The notes beneath the pieces were generated by a model. It ran no database searches. It was not told the origin of the DNA and saw only the letters and a program-made list of their open reading frames with translations. A DNA stretch of 32,281 nucleotides, taken from Clostridia bacterium. Its GTDB lineage: Bacteria; Bacillota; Clostridia; Oscillospirales; Acutalibacteraceae. Each line of letters begins with the position of its first letter. Position 1 is the stretch's first letter. The position numbers were made by a program, and so were the translations under genes. This document shows positions 15,906 through 21,875 of this stretch, one piece after another. Location: positions 1 through 32,281 of the forward strand of contig JAFQOJ010000053.1 of the NCBI GenBank assembly GCA_017403265.1, read 5' to 3'.

Positions 15906-17828
15906 TTATTTTTTTACAATATATTGGTGAGGACAAACGCGGTTTTCTTTGGGTGGGGGAGTCATAAAATCCCCGTAGATACAGGTTAAAATCTCCGCAG
16001 ATTTACAAGGAACTGTAACAGTTATATCTTCAAACGGAACTTCCTTTGCAGGCTCAAAGTAATCCTTTGGAAAGATTTCTTTTGAAATATTATAAGCGCT
16101 TGCAAAGTTTGTATAATAGGATACACCTTTGTTGCGGTCAGCGGTGTAAAGCGAAGTGATTTTCTTTTGCAAGGACTTATAGCTTGAGAAAAATGCGGCC
16201 GTGCGGTATAGCTTACGCTTTTTGGGATTTTTAATATAATAAGCCTTAGTAAGCAAAATGTTACGGTATTTTCTGATAGTGCCGGCTCTCTTTAAAAGGT
16301 CAATACTCAAAGGGCCTGTTTCGTCAAGCGGGAAAATATCAATTCCGGGACCTTTAACCTCGTTCATAGATTTAAGACCCTGACGGATAAGTGAACTAAA
16401 GCGGCATTTACCCGTAAATATAACTTTAGCGAAGGTAAGATAATACTTTTTATAGGTGCTTTGGTGGTAAAGACGGCAATTGTTGTGAACTTCTTTGCCC
16501 CAAAGCTTTAGGAATTTTTCATAATCGTCACGCGGCATTGCAATATCCATATCGTCATCCCACGGAATAAATCCTTTATGGCGAATTGCACCTAAAAGCG
16601 AGCCTTCTGACAAATAGTACCTGATATTATTTTTGTTACAGAAATCTACAACAACCTTTAAAATATCAAGGGTGAAAAGCTGTAATTCGCGCAACTCATT
16701 GGGGGCGAGCTCTTTAGCGGCATTTTTATCAGCCTTACTGATAGTAGGAATACCGAAAATGCGTTTTTTGAATTTCTCGGGCAGCTTTTTAATTGTGTTT
16801 ATAAAGTTTTCGAATTTTCTTTGAATGTAAAGCTTTACATAATACCTCTTTAATGCTGTGCGCGAATCGCGAAGCCTATTATATTCCGAAACAGGATATG
16901 TTGCAAGCTTTGCAGAGCGGCGTGTAAGATAATAGGGGTTGTCCTGCCAATTTGGAAAATTCTTTTCAATATATTGGAACGCAGTGTCAACATATTTAAG
17001 CTTTAGCTTAAGACCGCCCTTTTTGGTGAAAGCGGTAAATCTTGCGTGAATATGCATTAAGCAAATAGATTCAATTTCAGTTTTAAGCATATCATATTTG
17101 CCGATTTTTTTGTAATGCGCAATTATAGAATCACAGGATTTAAAAATATCAAAAATTTTGTTGTTCATAGCGCTGGTTATAGCACCGCTGCGACCTGTAA
17201 CATAGAAGTATAAAGGCTCGTTTACAAGCTCAATTTTATTAGCAGATGATAAAATATTGTAAACCACAGCCGAATCTTCATAATATTGGCCTACAGGGAA
17301 TTTATAACCGCTTATAACTTCGCGTTTATAAAGCTTATTCCAAGCATAAGAGCGCGAATGTGCCAAAATTTCAGGCGATTCATATATGCTTTTACCAAAG
17401 GTATAAGCTTTTTCTATTTTTTTAATACTGCCGTTTTTAACGGCGTTATCTTTGTTAAGCTTAACCGCTTTATGAGAACAAACCACTATATCTGCATCGG
17501 TATCAATAGCGCGTTCATACATTTTTTCAAACATAAGCTCGCTTACAAAGTCATCACTGTCAACAAAGGCGATAAATTCGCCGGTTGCTTTTTCCATACC
17601 GAAGTTTCGCGCATCAGAAAGGCCGCCGTTTTTCTTTACAAACGCTTTAATTTTTTGGGGATATTCTGAAGCGTAACTATCGATTATTTCCTGACTGTTA
17701 TCCAAAGAACCGTCATTAACCACAATAATTTCACAGTCGTCTAATGTTTGGTTAACTAATGAATCTAAACATTTTGGTAAATACTTTTCTACATTATAAA
17801 CAGGCACAATTACTGAAACTTTAGGCAT
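15906..17828 (-). CDS. Glycosyltransferase family 2 - LicD fusion, 640 aa
   Basis: Bifunctional glycan enzyme. Residues 1-~240 are a GT-A family 2 glycosyltransferase: VSVIVPVYNVEKYLPKCLDS, nucleotide-binding NDG (38-40), RNFG and the DSDD metal motif (90-93). A middle region (~240-375) is helical. The C-terminal part (~375-640) is a LicD domain with EGSLLGAIRHKGFIPWDDDM and DIAMPRDDY around residues 408-440. The two LicD domains in this operon share this core but differ in their N-terminal partners. No membrane segment. AAGGAG lies 8 nt before the ATG at 17828, and a consensus promoter lies 72-100 nt upstream, so this is the first gene of the operon. A fusion implies that sugar addition and phospho-modification occur on the same substrate. 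Confidence 0.9.
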   Translation of the reverse strand: MPKVSVIVPVYNVEKYLPKCLDSLVNQTLDDCEIIVVNDGSLDNSQEIIDSYASEYPQKIKAFVKKNGGLSDARNFGMEKATGEFIAFVDSDDFVSELMFEKMYERAIDTDADIVVCSHKAVKLNKDNAVKNGSIKKIEKAYTFGKSIYESPEILAHSRSYAWNKLYKREVISGYKFPVGQYYEDSAVVYNILSSANKIELVNEPLYFYVTGRSGAITSAMNNKIFDIFKSCDSIIAHYKKIGKYDMLKTEIESICLMHIHARFTAFTKKGGLKLKLKYVDTAFQYIEKNFPNWQDNPYYLTRRSAKLATYPVSEYNRLRDSRTALKRYYVKLYIQRKFENFINTIKKLPEKFKKRIFGIPTISKADKNAAKELAPNELRELQLFTLDILKVVVDFCNKNNIRYYLSEGSLLGAIRHKGFIPWDDDMDIAMPRDDYEKFLKLWGKEVHNNCRLYHQSTYKKYYLTFAKVIFTGKCRFSSLIRQGLKSMNEVKGPGIDIFPLDETGPLSIDLLKRAGTIRKYRNILLTKAYYIKNPKKRKLYRTAAFFSSYKSLQKKITSLYTADRNKGVSYYTNFASAYNISKEIFPKDYFEPAKEVPFEDITVTVPCKSAEILTCIYGDFMTPPPKENRVCPHQYIVKK

Positions 17829-17899
17829 ATTATTTCTCCTTTTAATATCAAAAAAAGATAAAATAAATACACATTTGCGAGCATTATTTTACAGAATAT

Positions 17900-17928
17900 A
17901 TTTTACATCCAAACCACCTAAATGTCAA
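17900..17928 (-). promoter_or_regulatory. Promoter of the surface-polymer operon
   Basis: Minus-strand -35 TTGACA (17923-17928), 17-nt spacer, -10 TAAAAT (17900-17905). This leaves a ~65-nt leader before the start at 17828. The five genes down to 10077 have gaps of 12-37 bp and no internal terminator, so one transcript is likely. Confidence 0.75.
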
Positions 17929-17986
17929 GAATTATACAAGGGAGATAGCTTTTTTCTGTTAAAAGAATAAAATTTAGTAGCTATAT

Positions 17987-18015
17987 TTGACTTTTCTGTG
18001 TAAAAGATATATACT
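17987..18015 (+). promoter_or_regulatory. Promoter of the CHR transporter pair
   Basis: -35 TTGACT (17987-17992), 17-nt spacer and -10 TATACT (18010-18015), each 5 of 6 to consensus. Transcription should begin near 18022, 26 nt before the ATG at 18048. It diverges from the surface-polymer promoter. Confidence 0.75.
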
Positions 18016-18047
18016 ATTGTAGAAAATTTTTGAAAAAGAGGTATTTT

Positions 18048-18608
18048 ATGAGAAAAAAACTAAAAATTTGTTTGTCACTTTTTTGGGTTTTCTTCCGTAT
18101 AGGTGCATTTACCTTTGGTGGCGGGTATGCCATGATACCGCTTATAAGCGAGGAAACGGTTAATAAACGCAGGTGGATAAGCGAGAGCGATATACTTGAT
18201 ATTATCGCTATTGCCGAGTCTACACCAGGTCCTGTTGCTATAAATTCTGCCACCTTTGTAGGTTACCGTGTGGCAGGCTTTTTCGGTGCCTTTTTTTCAA
18301 CCTTAGGTGTTGTACTGCCTTCGTTTATAATAATTTTAGTAATATCTTACGTTCTTGAAGAATTTAAAAGCTTAAAGGCTGTACAGTATGCTTTTACAGG
18401 TATACGCGCGGGTGTTCTGGCCCTTATTGTTAAGGCGCTTTACAAAATGTATAAGGCTTGTCCTAAGGGTGTGTTTTATTATATAATTATGGGCTTGGCG
18501 CTTATAGCGGTCGCTTTTTTCAAGATAGAAGTAATATGGTGTATAATAGCTTGCGCCGTCTTCGGTCTTATTTATTCGCTTACGCTGAAGGGTAAGGTGG
18601 AAAAATGA
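18048..18608 (+). CDS. Chromate-type (CHR family) transporter subunit, 186 aa
   Basis: Short-chain member of the chromate ion transporter (CHR/ChrA) superfamily. It is half the size of classical ~400-aa ChrA, which has two such domains. The signature FRIGAFTFGGGYAMIPLI is near the N-terminus, with ESTPGPVAIN just before the second hydrophobic segment; five or six membrane spans follow. Short-chain proteins work as pairs with inverted topology, and the next gene is the partner. Start: ATG at 18048 with AAGAGG 6 nt upstream; a TTG six codons earlier has no site. Whether it exports chromate or another anion such as sulfate is not decided by sequence; anaerobic gut bacteria often carry these genes without known chromate exposure. 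Confidence 0.88.
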   Translation: MRKKLKICLSLFWVFFRIGAFTFGGGYAMIPLISEETVNKRRWISESDILDIIAIAESTPGPVAINSATFVGYRVAGFFGAFFSTLGVVLPSFIIILVISYVLEEFKSLKAVQYAFTGIRAGVLALIVKALYKMYKACPKGVFYYIIMGLALIAVAFFKIEVIWCIIACAVFGLIYSLTLKGKVEK

Positions 18609-19186
18609 TATTTTTGAAGCTTTTTTTAACCTTTTTTAAAATAGGCGCATTTACTTTTGGCGGCGGGTATGCCATGCTTCCTTTTATTAAGGAGGAGGTT
18701 TTGGCGAACAACTGGATGTCGCTTGAAGAGATTATAGATTTTATAGCGGTAAGCGAATCTACACCCGGACCGTTTGCTATAAATATGGCAACCGCTATCG
18801 GTAACAATCAGGGTATGACTTTTGGCGCTTTTGGGGGTATTTTTGGTGCTTTTTGTGCAACGCTCGGTGTGGTTTTACCGTCGTTTATAATTATTTTAAT
18901 TGTTGCTAAGATTTATGATAAATTTAAAAACAGTACGGTTGTGTCGGGCTGTATGACAGGCTTAAAGCCTGCGGTTATAGGCTTTATCGGCTCGGCGGTT
19001 ATATCCATTGCCGAAACGGTATTTGTGCCTAATGGTTTTAGCACCACCATTTTCACAAGCGCGACTTTTTATGTTTCAGCGGCAATTTTCATAGGCGCGT
19101 TAATAGCAACCTTTAAAAAGGTACACCCAATTATTATAATATGCATTTGCGCAGTTATAGGAATAATTTCAGGATATTTGCTTTAA
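18605..19186 (+). CDS. Chromate-type (CHR family) transporter subunit, 193 aa
   Basis: Partner of the preceding short-chain CHR protein and clearly homologous to it. The same FKIGAFTFGGGYAMLPFI signature occurs near residues 9-26, then SESTPGPFAINMA, GTLG-like VLPSFIIILIV and five or six hydrophobic spans. The ATG overlaps the upstream TGA (ATGA, 4 bp), and AAGGTGG lies just before it, so the two subunits are translationally coupled and probably made 1:1. Its stop codon is one base away from the start of an inverted-repeat-bounded segment, within which the hairpin at 19232-19263 serves as its terminator. Confidence 0.88.
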   Translation: MIFLKLFLTFFKIGAFTFGGGYAMLPFIKEEVLANNWMSLEEIIDFIAVSESTPGPFAINMATAIGNNQGMTFGAFGGIFGAFCATLGVVLPSFIIILIVAKIYDKFKNSTVVSGCMTGLKPAVIGFIGSAVISIAETVFVPNGFSTTIFTSATFYVSAAIFIGALIATFKKVHPIIIICICAVIGIISGYLL

Positions 19187-19187
19187 T

Positions 19188-19230
19188 AAAAAAGAAACGA
19201 AGAATACGAGTCGTACACTTAAGGACAGTA
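19188..19230 (+). repeat. Outer inverted repeat, left copy
   Basis: Begins one base after the stop of the second CHR gene. It matches the reverse complement of 19856-19899 with about six differences over 43 bases, plus a one-base length difference in the A-run. Confidence 0.7.
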
Positions 19231-19231
19231 A

Positions 19232-19263
19232 AAAAGCTGTGTAGAAATTTCTACACAGCTTTT
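19232..19263. terminator. 32-bp perfect palindrome, terminator of the CHR operon
   Basis: Every base from 19232 to 19263 is in a perfect palindrome. The stem is AAAAGCTGTGTAG with its complement CTACACAGCTTTT, around an AAATTT centre; AATTTTG follows. It works as a rho-independent terminator on the plus strand and, by symmetry, could serve the small minus-strand gene as well. Confidence 0.75.
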
Positions 19264-19280
19264 AATTTTGTCTTACACCA

Positions 19281-19319
19281 TAACAAGCAGGGAAAATGTA
19301 TATCATTTTCCACTTGTTA
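19281..19319. repeat. Long hairpin inside the inverted-repeat segment
   Basis: TAACAAG (19281-19287) pairs with CTTGTTA (19313-19319), and GGAAAATG (19291-19298) pairs with CATTTTCC (19304-19311), with a small internal loop and a TATAT apical loop. It lies downstream of the small membrane-protein gene on that gene's strand. Confidence 0.6.
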
Positions 19320-19362
19320 GGAGAGCCTAAAACCCCTTTCTAAACAAATATCATATATTCGT

Positions 19363-19377
19363 TAAATAAGAATTTAT
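19363..19377 (+). repeat. Inner 15-bp inverted repeat, left copy
   Basis: TAAATAAGAATTTAT, exact reverse complement of 19741-19755. It touches the stop codon (19377-19379) of the small minus-strand gene. Confidence 0.65.
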
Positions 19378-19721
19378 TAGACTGACGCGCCTCCAAATAC
19401 AACAGCACAAAACATTGCTAATATTATGAGAATTTTGATGCTTCCTGCAGCTAAATTAATAATAGACAACACCAAGGTAGTCTTTCGTAGTTTTATCATT
19501 CTTTTCGCCTTGATAATTCCTGTAATACCAACAGGTATACCTACAAGCAAGATAATAACACTTCCCAAAATGCCGATAGTCTCCAGCAACTTAAACAAGG
19601 AATTAGAATTCAGAATGTTTGTAGGAGTATTAGACCAGCAAACAACAAAAGGTAGAATCAAGAATAGTGCAAGTTCTAACCCAAAAATAATCTTGTCGAA
19701 TACCATATTGTTTTCTTTCAT
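19377..19721 (-). CDS. Small three-span membrane protein of unknown function, 114 aa
   Basis: I do not recognise a family. Three hydrophobic segments are predicted: about residues 10-28 (GLELALFLILPFVVC), 44-68 (IGILGSVIILLVGIPVGITG) and 80-108 (LSIINLAAGSIKILIILAMF), with a basic loop AKRMIKLRK between the second and third. The start at 19721 has AGAGG 7 nt upstream and an extended -10 promoter behind it, so it looks like a real expressed gene. It is the only gene in the inverted-repeat segment, and the exact 15-bp inner repeats lie immediately outside its two ends. A small cargo or immunity-type membrane protein is possible but nothing in the sequence proves it. Confidence 0.65.
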   Translation of the reverse strand: MKENNMVFDKIIFGLELALFLILPFVVCWSNTPTNILNSNSLFKLLETIGILGSVIILLVGIPVGITGIIKAKRMIKLRKTTLVLSIINLAAGSIKILIILAMFCAVVFGGASV

Positions 19722-19740
19722 ATACTATCCTCTCTGTTAG

Positions 19741-19755
19741 ATAAATTCTTATTTA
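19741..19755 (-). repeat. Inner 15-bp inverted repeat, right copy
   Basis: Exact reverse complement of 19363-19377. This copy lies in the 5' leader of the small gene and is itself a hairpin, GATAAAT-TCTT-ATTTATC (19740-19757). Confidence 0.65.
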
Positions 19756-19767
19756 TCGGTTAGTTGT

Positions 19768-19776
19768 ATTATAACA
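19768..19776 (-). promoter_or_regulatory. Extended -10 promoter of the small membrane-protein gene
   Basis: Minus-strand TGTTATAAT has a consensus TATAAT with the TG extension. No clear -35 is seen at the right spacing. The leader to the start codon is about 40 nt and includes the inner repeat. Confidence 0.5.
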
Positions 19777-19807
19777 TAACTTGACCAACAAAAAAAGAGA
19801 ATATTAA

Positions 19808-19843
19808 AAAACACCCGCAGTTTTAAAAAACTACGGGTGTTTT
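19808..19843. terminator. Hairpin terminator, mainly for the DUF711 operon
   Basis: AAAACACCCG (19808-19817) pairs with CGGGTGTTTT (19834-19843), then AGTTTT with AAAACT inside a single C/A mismatch. On the minus strand it ends in a T-run, so it would stop transcripts coming from the gene that ends at 19903. Confidence 0.7.
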
Positions 19844-19855
19844 CCTATCTTGTCG

Positions 19856-19899
19856 TACTATCCTTTAGAATACGGCTCCTATTCTTCGTTTCTTTTTTT
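19856..19899 (-). repeat. Outer inverted repeat, right copy
   Basis: Reverse complement of the left copy at 19188-19230 with about 86% identity. It begins three bases past the stop of the DUF711 gene on that gene's strand. Confidence 0.7.
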
Positions 19900-19902
19900 A
19901 TG

Positions 19903-21261
19903 TTAATTTTTAAGGCTTTGTAGTGGGGCGGGTATTCTGCCTGCGCGGTCAATAAACTTTTTAGGGCTTTTTGTAAGATTTACATCCATAATAGGTCCCG
20001 AGCCTAAAAGTCCGCCGAAGTCAAGCTCTTCACCTTTTGCTTTGCCAATTGCGGGAATAACTCTAACAGCGGTGGTTTTGGAGTTCACCATACCTATAGC
20101 TGCTTCGTCGGCAATAATGGCAGAAATTACTTCTGCAGGGGTTTCACCAGGAATTGCTATCATATCAAGACCTACCGAGCAAACTGCCGTCATAGCCTCT
20201 AACTTTTCAAGACGCAAATCACCCGAGCGTGCAGCGGCAATCATACCCGCATCCTCTGTTACGGGGATAAATGCGCCCGAAAGACCGCCTACATAGGAAG
20301 AAGCCATCACGCCACCCTTTTTAACTGCGTCGTTAAGCATGGCCAAGGCGGCGGTAGTACCGTGGGTACCGCAGGTTTCAAGTCCCATTTCTTCTAAGAT
20401 ATGTGCAACCGAGTCACCAACCGCAGGGGTGGGGGCTAGGGATAAATCAACTATACCGAACGGGACGCCTAAACGCTTGGAGGCTTCACTGCCTACAAGC
20501 TGACCCATACGGGTGATTTTAAATGCCGTACGCTTTATAATTTCGGCAAGCTCGCCTAAAGTTCCGTTAGGGCATTTTTTAAGTGCCGCCTGTACAACAC
20601 CCGGGCCCGAAACGCCTACATGTATTACGCAGTCAGGCTCGCCTACGCCGTGAAAAGCGCCAGCCATAAAGGGATTATCTTCAACCGCATTACAAAACAC
20701 CACAAGCTTTGCACAGCCTATACATTCACGGTCTTTTGTAATTTCGGCAGTTTCGCGTACAATTTCACCCATAAGCTTTACGGCATCCATATTAATACCC
20801 GCTTTTGTAGAGCCGATATTTACCGATGAGCAAACATTAGTAGTTTCGCTCAAAGCTTTGGGAATAGAGCGAATAAGCGCCTCATCACCAGCTGAAAAGC
20901 CCTTATGTACCAAAGCGGAATAACCGCCTATAAAGTTTACGCCTGTGGCATCTGCCGCGCGTTGTAAGGTTTTAGCGTACATTACAGGGTCTCCGCCAGA
21001 GGACGCCAAAACCATAGAAATAGGCGTTACCGAAATACGCTTATTTATAATTGGAATACCAAACTCACGCTCAATATCTTCACCAACTTTTACCAGATTA
21101 CCTGCAAGGCGGATAATTTTATTATAGATTTTTTCGCAAGCCTTTTCGGGATCGCTGTCACAGCAATCGAGTAGTGAAATACCCATAGTTATGGTGCGTA
21201 TGTCAAGATTTTCTTCGGAAATCATATTTATGGTTTCCATTATATCGTTAAGGTTAATCAT
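19903..21261 (-). CDS. DUF711 / UPF0210 family protein (PFL family), 452 aa
   Basis: Conserved protein of the UPF0210 (DUF711) family, normally ~450 aa as here. Recognisable segments include [84 protein letters not shown] and [20 protein letters not shown]. Some databases label the family 'PFL family', but it lacks both the radical-glycine motif RVSGY and the paired catalytic cysteines of pyruvate formate-lyase, so that label should not be read as PFL activity. Cytosolic. It follows the ACT-domain gene by 9 bp; this pair is widely conserved in Bacillota, with the ACT protein probably sensing an amino acid or other small ligand. The reaction is not established. Confidence 0.9.
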   Translation of the reverse strand: MINLNDIMETINMISEENLDIRTITMGISLLDCCDSDPEKACEKIYNKIIRLAGNLVKVGEDIEREFGIPIINKRISVTPISMVLASSGGDPVMYAKTLQRAADATGVNFIGGYSALVHKGFSAGDEALIRSIPKALSETTNVCSSVNIGSTKAGINMDAVKLMGEIVRETAEITKDRECIGCAKLVVFCNAVEDNPFMAGAFHGVGEPDCVIHVGVSGPGVVQAALKKCPNGTLGELAEIIKRTAFKITRMGQLVGSEASKRLGVPFGIVDLSLAPTPAVGDSVAHILEEMGLETCGTHGTTAALAMLNDAVKKGGVMASSYVGGLSGAFIPVTEDAGMIAAARSGDLRLEKLEAMTAVCSVGLDMIAIPGETPAEVISAIIADEAAIGMVNSKTTAVRVIPAIGKAKGEELDFGGLLGSGPIMDVNLTKSPKKFIDRAGRIPAPLQSLKN

Positions 21262-21270
21262 TTTTTACTC

Positions 21271-21540
21271 CTAAATTCTGTGCATAGAATTAAAAACATC
21301 TTCGTGCATTACGCGGATGTCTATTCCGCGTTTTTCGCCAAGAGCTTTCATTTTGCCCGAATAATCAGCAAATGAGCAGTTAATATCCTTTATTTCGGTA
21401 AGCATAACCATTACAAACATATCCTGCAAAACCGATTGTGTAATATCTACAATATTTGCATTACATTCGTTACAAACGGCGCTTACATCAGCAATAATGC
21501 CAACAGCGTCCTTACCTATAACAGATACGACAGTTTTCAT
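21271..21540 (-). CDS. ACT-domain protein (UPF0237 family), 89 aa
   Basis: A single ACT domain, the small ligand-binding module of amino-acid regulated proteins. KTVVSVIGKDAVGIIADVSA starts the first strand and helix, followed by NIVDITQSVLQDMFVMVMLTEI. A single-domain length of 89 aa is typical of UPF0237 proteins, which pair with DUF711 proteins. Start at 21540 with AAGGAG about 8 nt upstream. First gene of the two-gene operon, behind a good promoter. Its ligand is unknown; a regulatory partner role for the next gene is inferred from conserved adjacency. Confidence 0.9.
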   Translation of the reverse strand: MKTVVSVIGKDAVGIIADVSAVCNECNANIVDITQSVLQDMFVMVMLTEIKDINCSFADYSGKMKALGEKRGIDIRVMHEDVFNSMHRI

Positions 21541-21570
21541 AAAAATTCTCCTTAAAATTAAGCTAAAACA

Positions 21571-21599
21571 ATTCTATCATAAATAGTCCTAAATATCAA
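21571..21599 (-). promoter_or_regulatory. Promoter of the ACT-DUF711 operon
   Basis: Minus-strand -35 TTGATA (21594-21599), 17-nt spacer, -10 TAGAAT (21571-21576). The leader is about 25 nt. Confidence 0.7.
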
Positions 21600-21683
21600 T
21601 TACCAATTTATTGCCTAAAAATGCTGTTTTTTTGGTCAAAATGATTAAAAACAAAAAAAGTTAGATATTTTTATAACAATATA

Positions 21684-21712
21684 TTGACAAAATACCGATA
21701 ATGATATACAAT
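21684..21712 (+). promoter_or_regulatory. Promoter of the riboswitch-pflBA transcript
   Basis: A consensus -35 TTGACA (21684-21689), 17-nt spacer and -10 TACAAT (21707-21712). The expected start is near 21719, three bases before the riboswitch P1 stem begins. Confidence 0.8.
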
Positions 21713-21721
21713 ATCTTGTGC

Positions 21722-21794
21722 AACGATATATAACTGACGGATAATATGGGTGACCATAGGGGAGTATGTCGTTTTTGTGCCGACCGTCTGGGCG
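21722..21794 (+). ncRNA. ZTP riboswitch (pfl motif) aptamer
   Basis: The features of the ZTP/ZMP aptamer appear in order. P1 pairs AACGATATA (21722-21730) with TATGTCGTT (21765-21773), with one G-U. Next comes ACTGACGG (21733-21740), then P2 TATGG/CCATA closed by a GTGA tetraloop (21745-21758), then GGGGAG (21759-21764). After the linker, the second subdomain carries CCGTCTGGGC (21784-21793). GACGG (21736-21740) pairs with CCGTC (21784-21788) as the pseudoknot. ZTP riboswitches sense AICAR nucleotides, which build up when 10-formyl-tetrahydrofolate is short. Here the aptamer precedes pflB, whose product formate feeds that pool. The assignment is by eye against the known motif, not by covariance search. 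Confidence 0.88.
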
Positions 21795-21836
21795 ATTCAG
21801 TTTGATTTAAGTTAATTGAGCTGGGTTGCTTTTTTT
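21792..21836 (+). terminator. Riboswitch-controlled intrinsic terminator
   Basis: GCGATTCAG (21792-21800) pairs with CTGGGTTGC (21821-21829) with three G-U pairs; pairing continues inward through TTTGATT/AATTGAG, and seven T residues follow (21830-21836). The 5' arm shares its first two bases with the aptamer's conserved CTGGGC. Ligand binding should compete with terminator formation, so the predicted output is transcription on at high ZTP/ZMP. Confidence 0.78.
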
Positions 21837-21875
21837 GACCTATAATTTCAGAATATTAAAATTAAGGAGAACCAT

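Larger units (their letters stand above)
19188..19899. mobile_element. 712-bp segment bounded by ~43-bp imperfect inverted repeats
   Basis: The left end (19188-19230) and the reverse complement of the right end (19856-19899) share AAAAAAGAAACGAAGAATA, then similar sequence through AAGGA-AGTA; about 37 of 43 positions match. The first 28 bases match at 26. Inside are three hairpins, a nested 15-bp inverted repeat and one small membrane-protein gene. Both ends are preceded by TA, which would suit a TA-target element, but AT-rich context makes that weak. No transposase is present, so it would be a non-autonomous cassette. The repeats begin 1-3 nt after the stop codons of the two flanking convergent genes, so duplicated 3'-UTR structures are the main alternative. 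Confidence 0.45.

Noticed and set aside
19188-19899. Complete insertion sequence
   Set aside because: No transposase frame is present; the only gene encodes a three-span membrane protein.
19903-21261. A second pyruvate formate-lyase, as the 'PFL family' label might suggest
   Set aside because: No RVSGY radical-glycine motif and no paired catalytic cysteines; length is 452 aa, not ~750.
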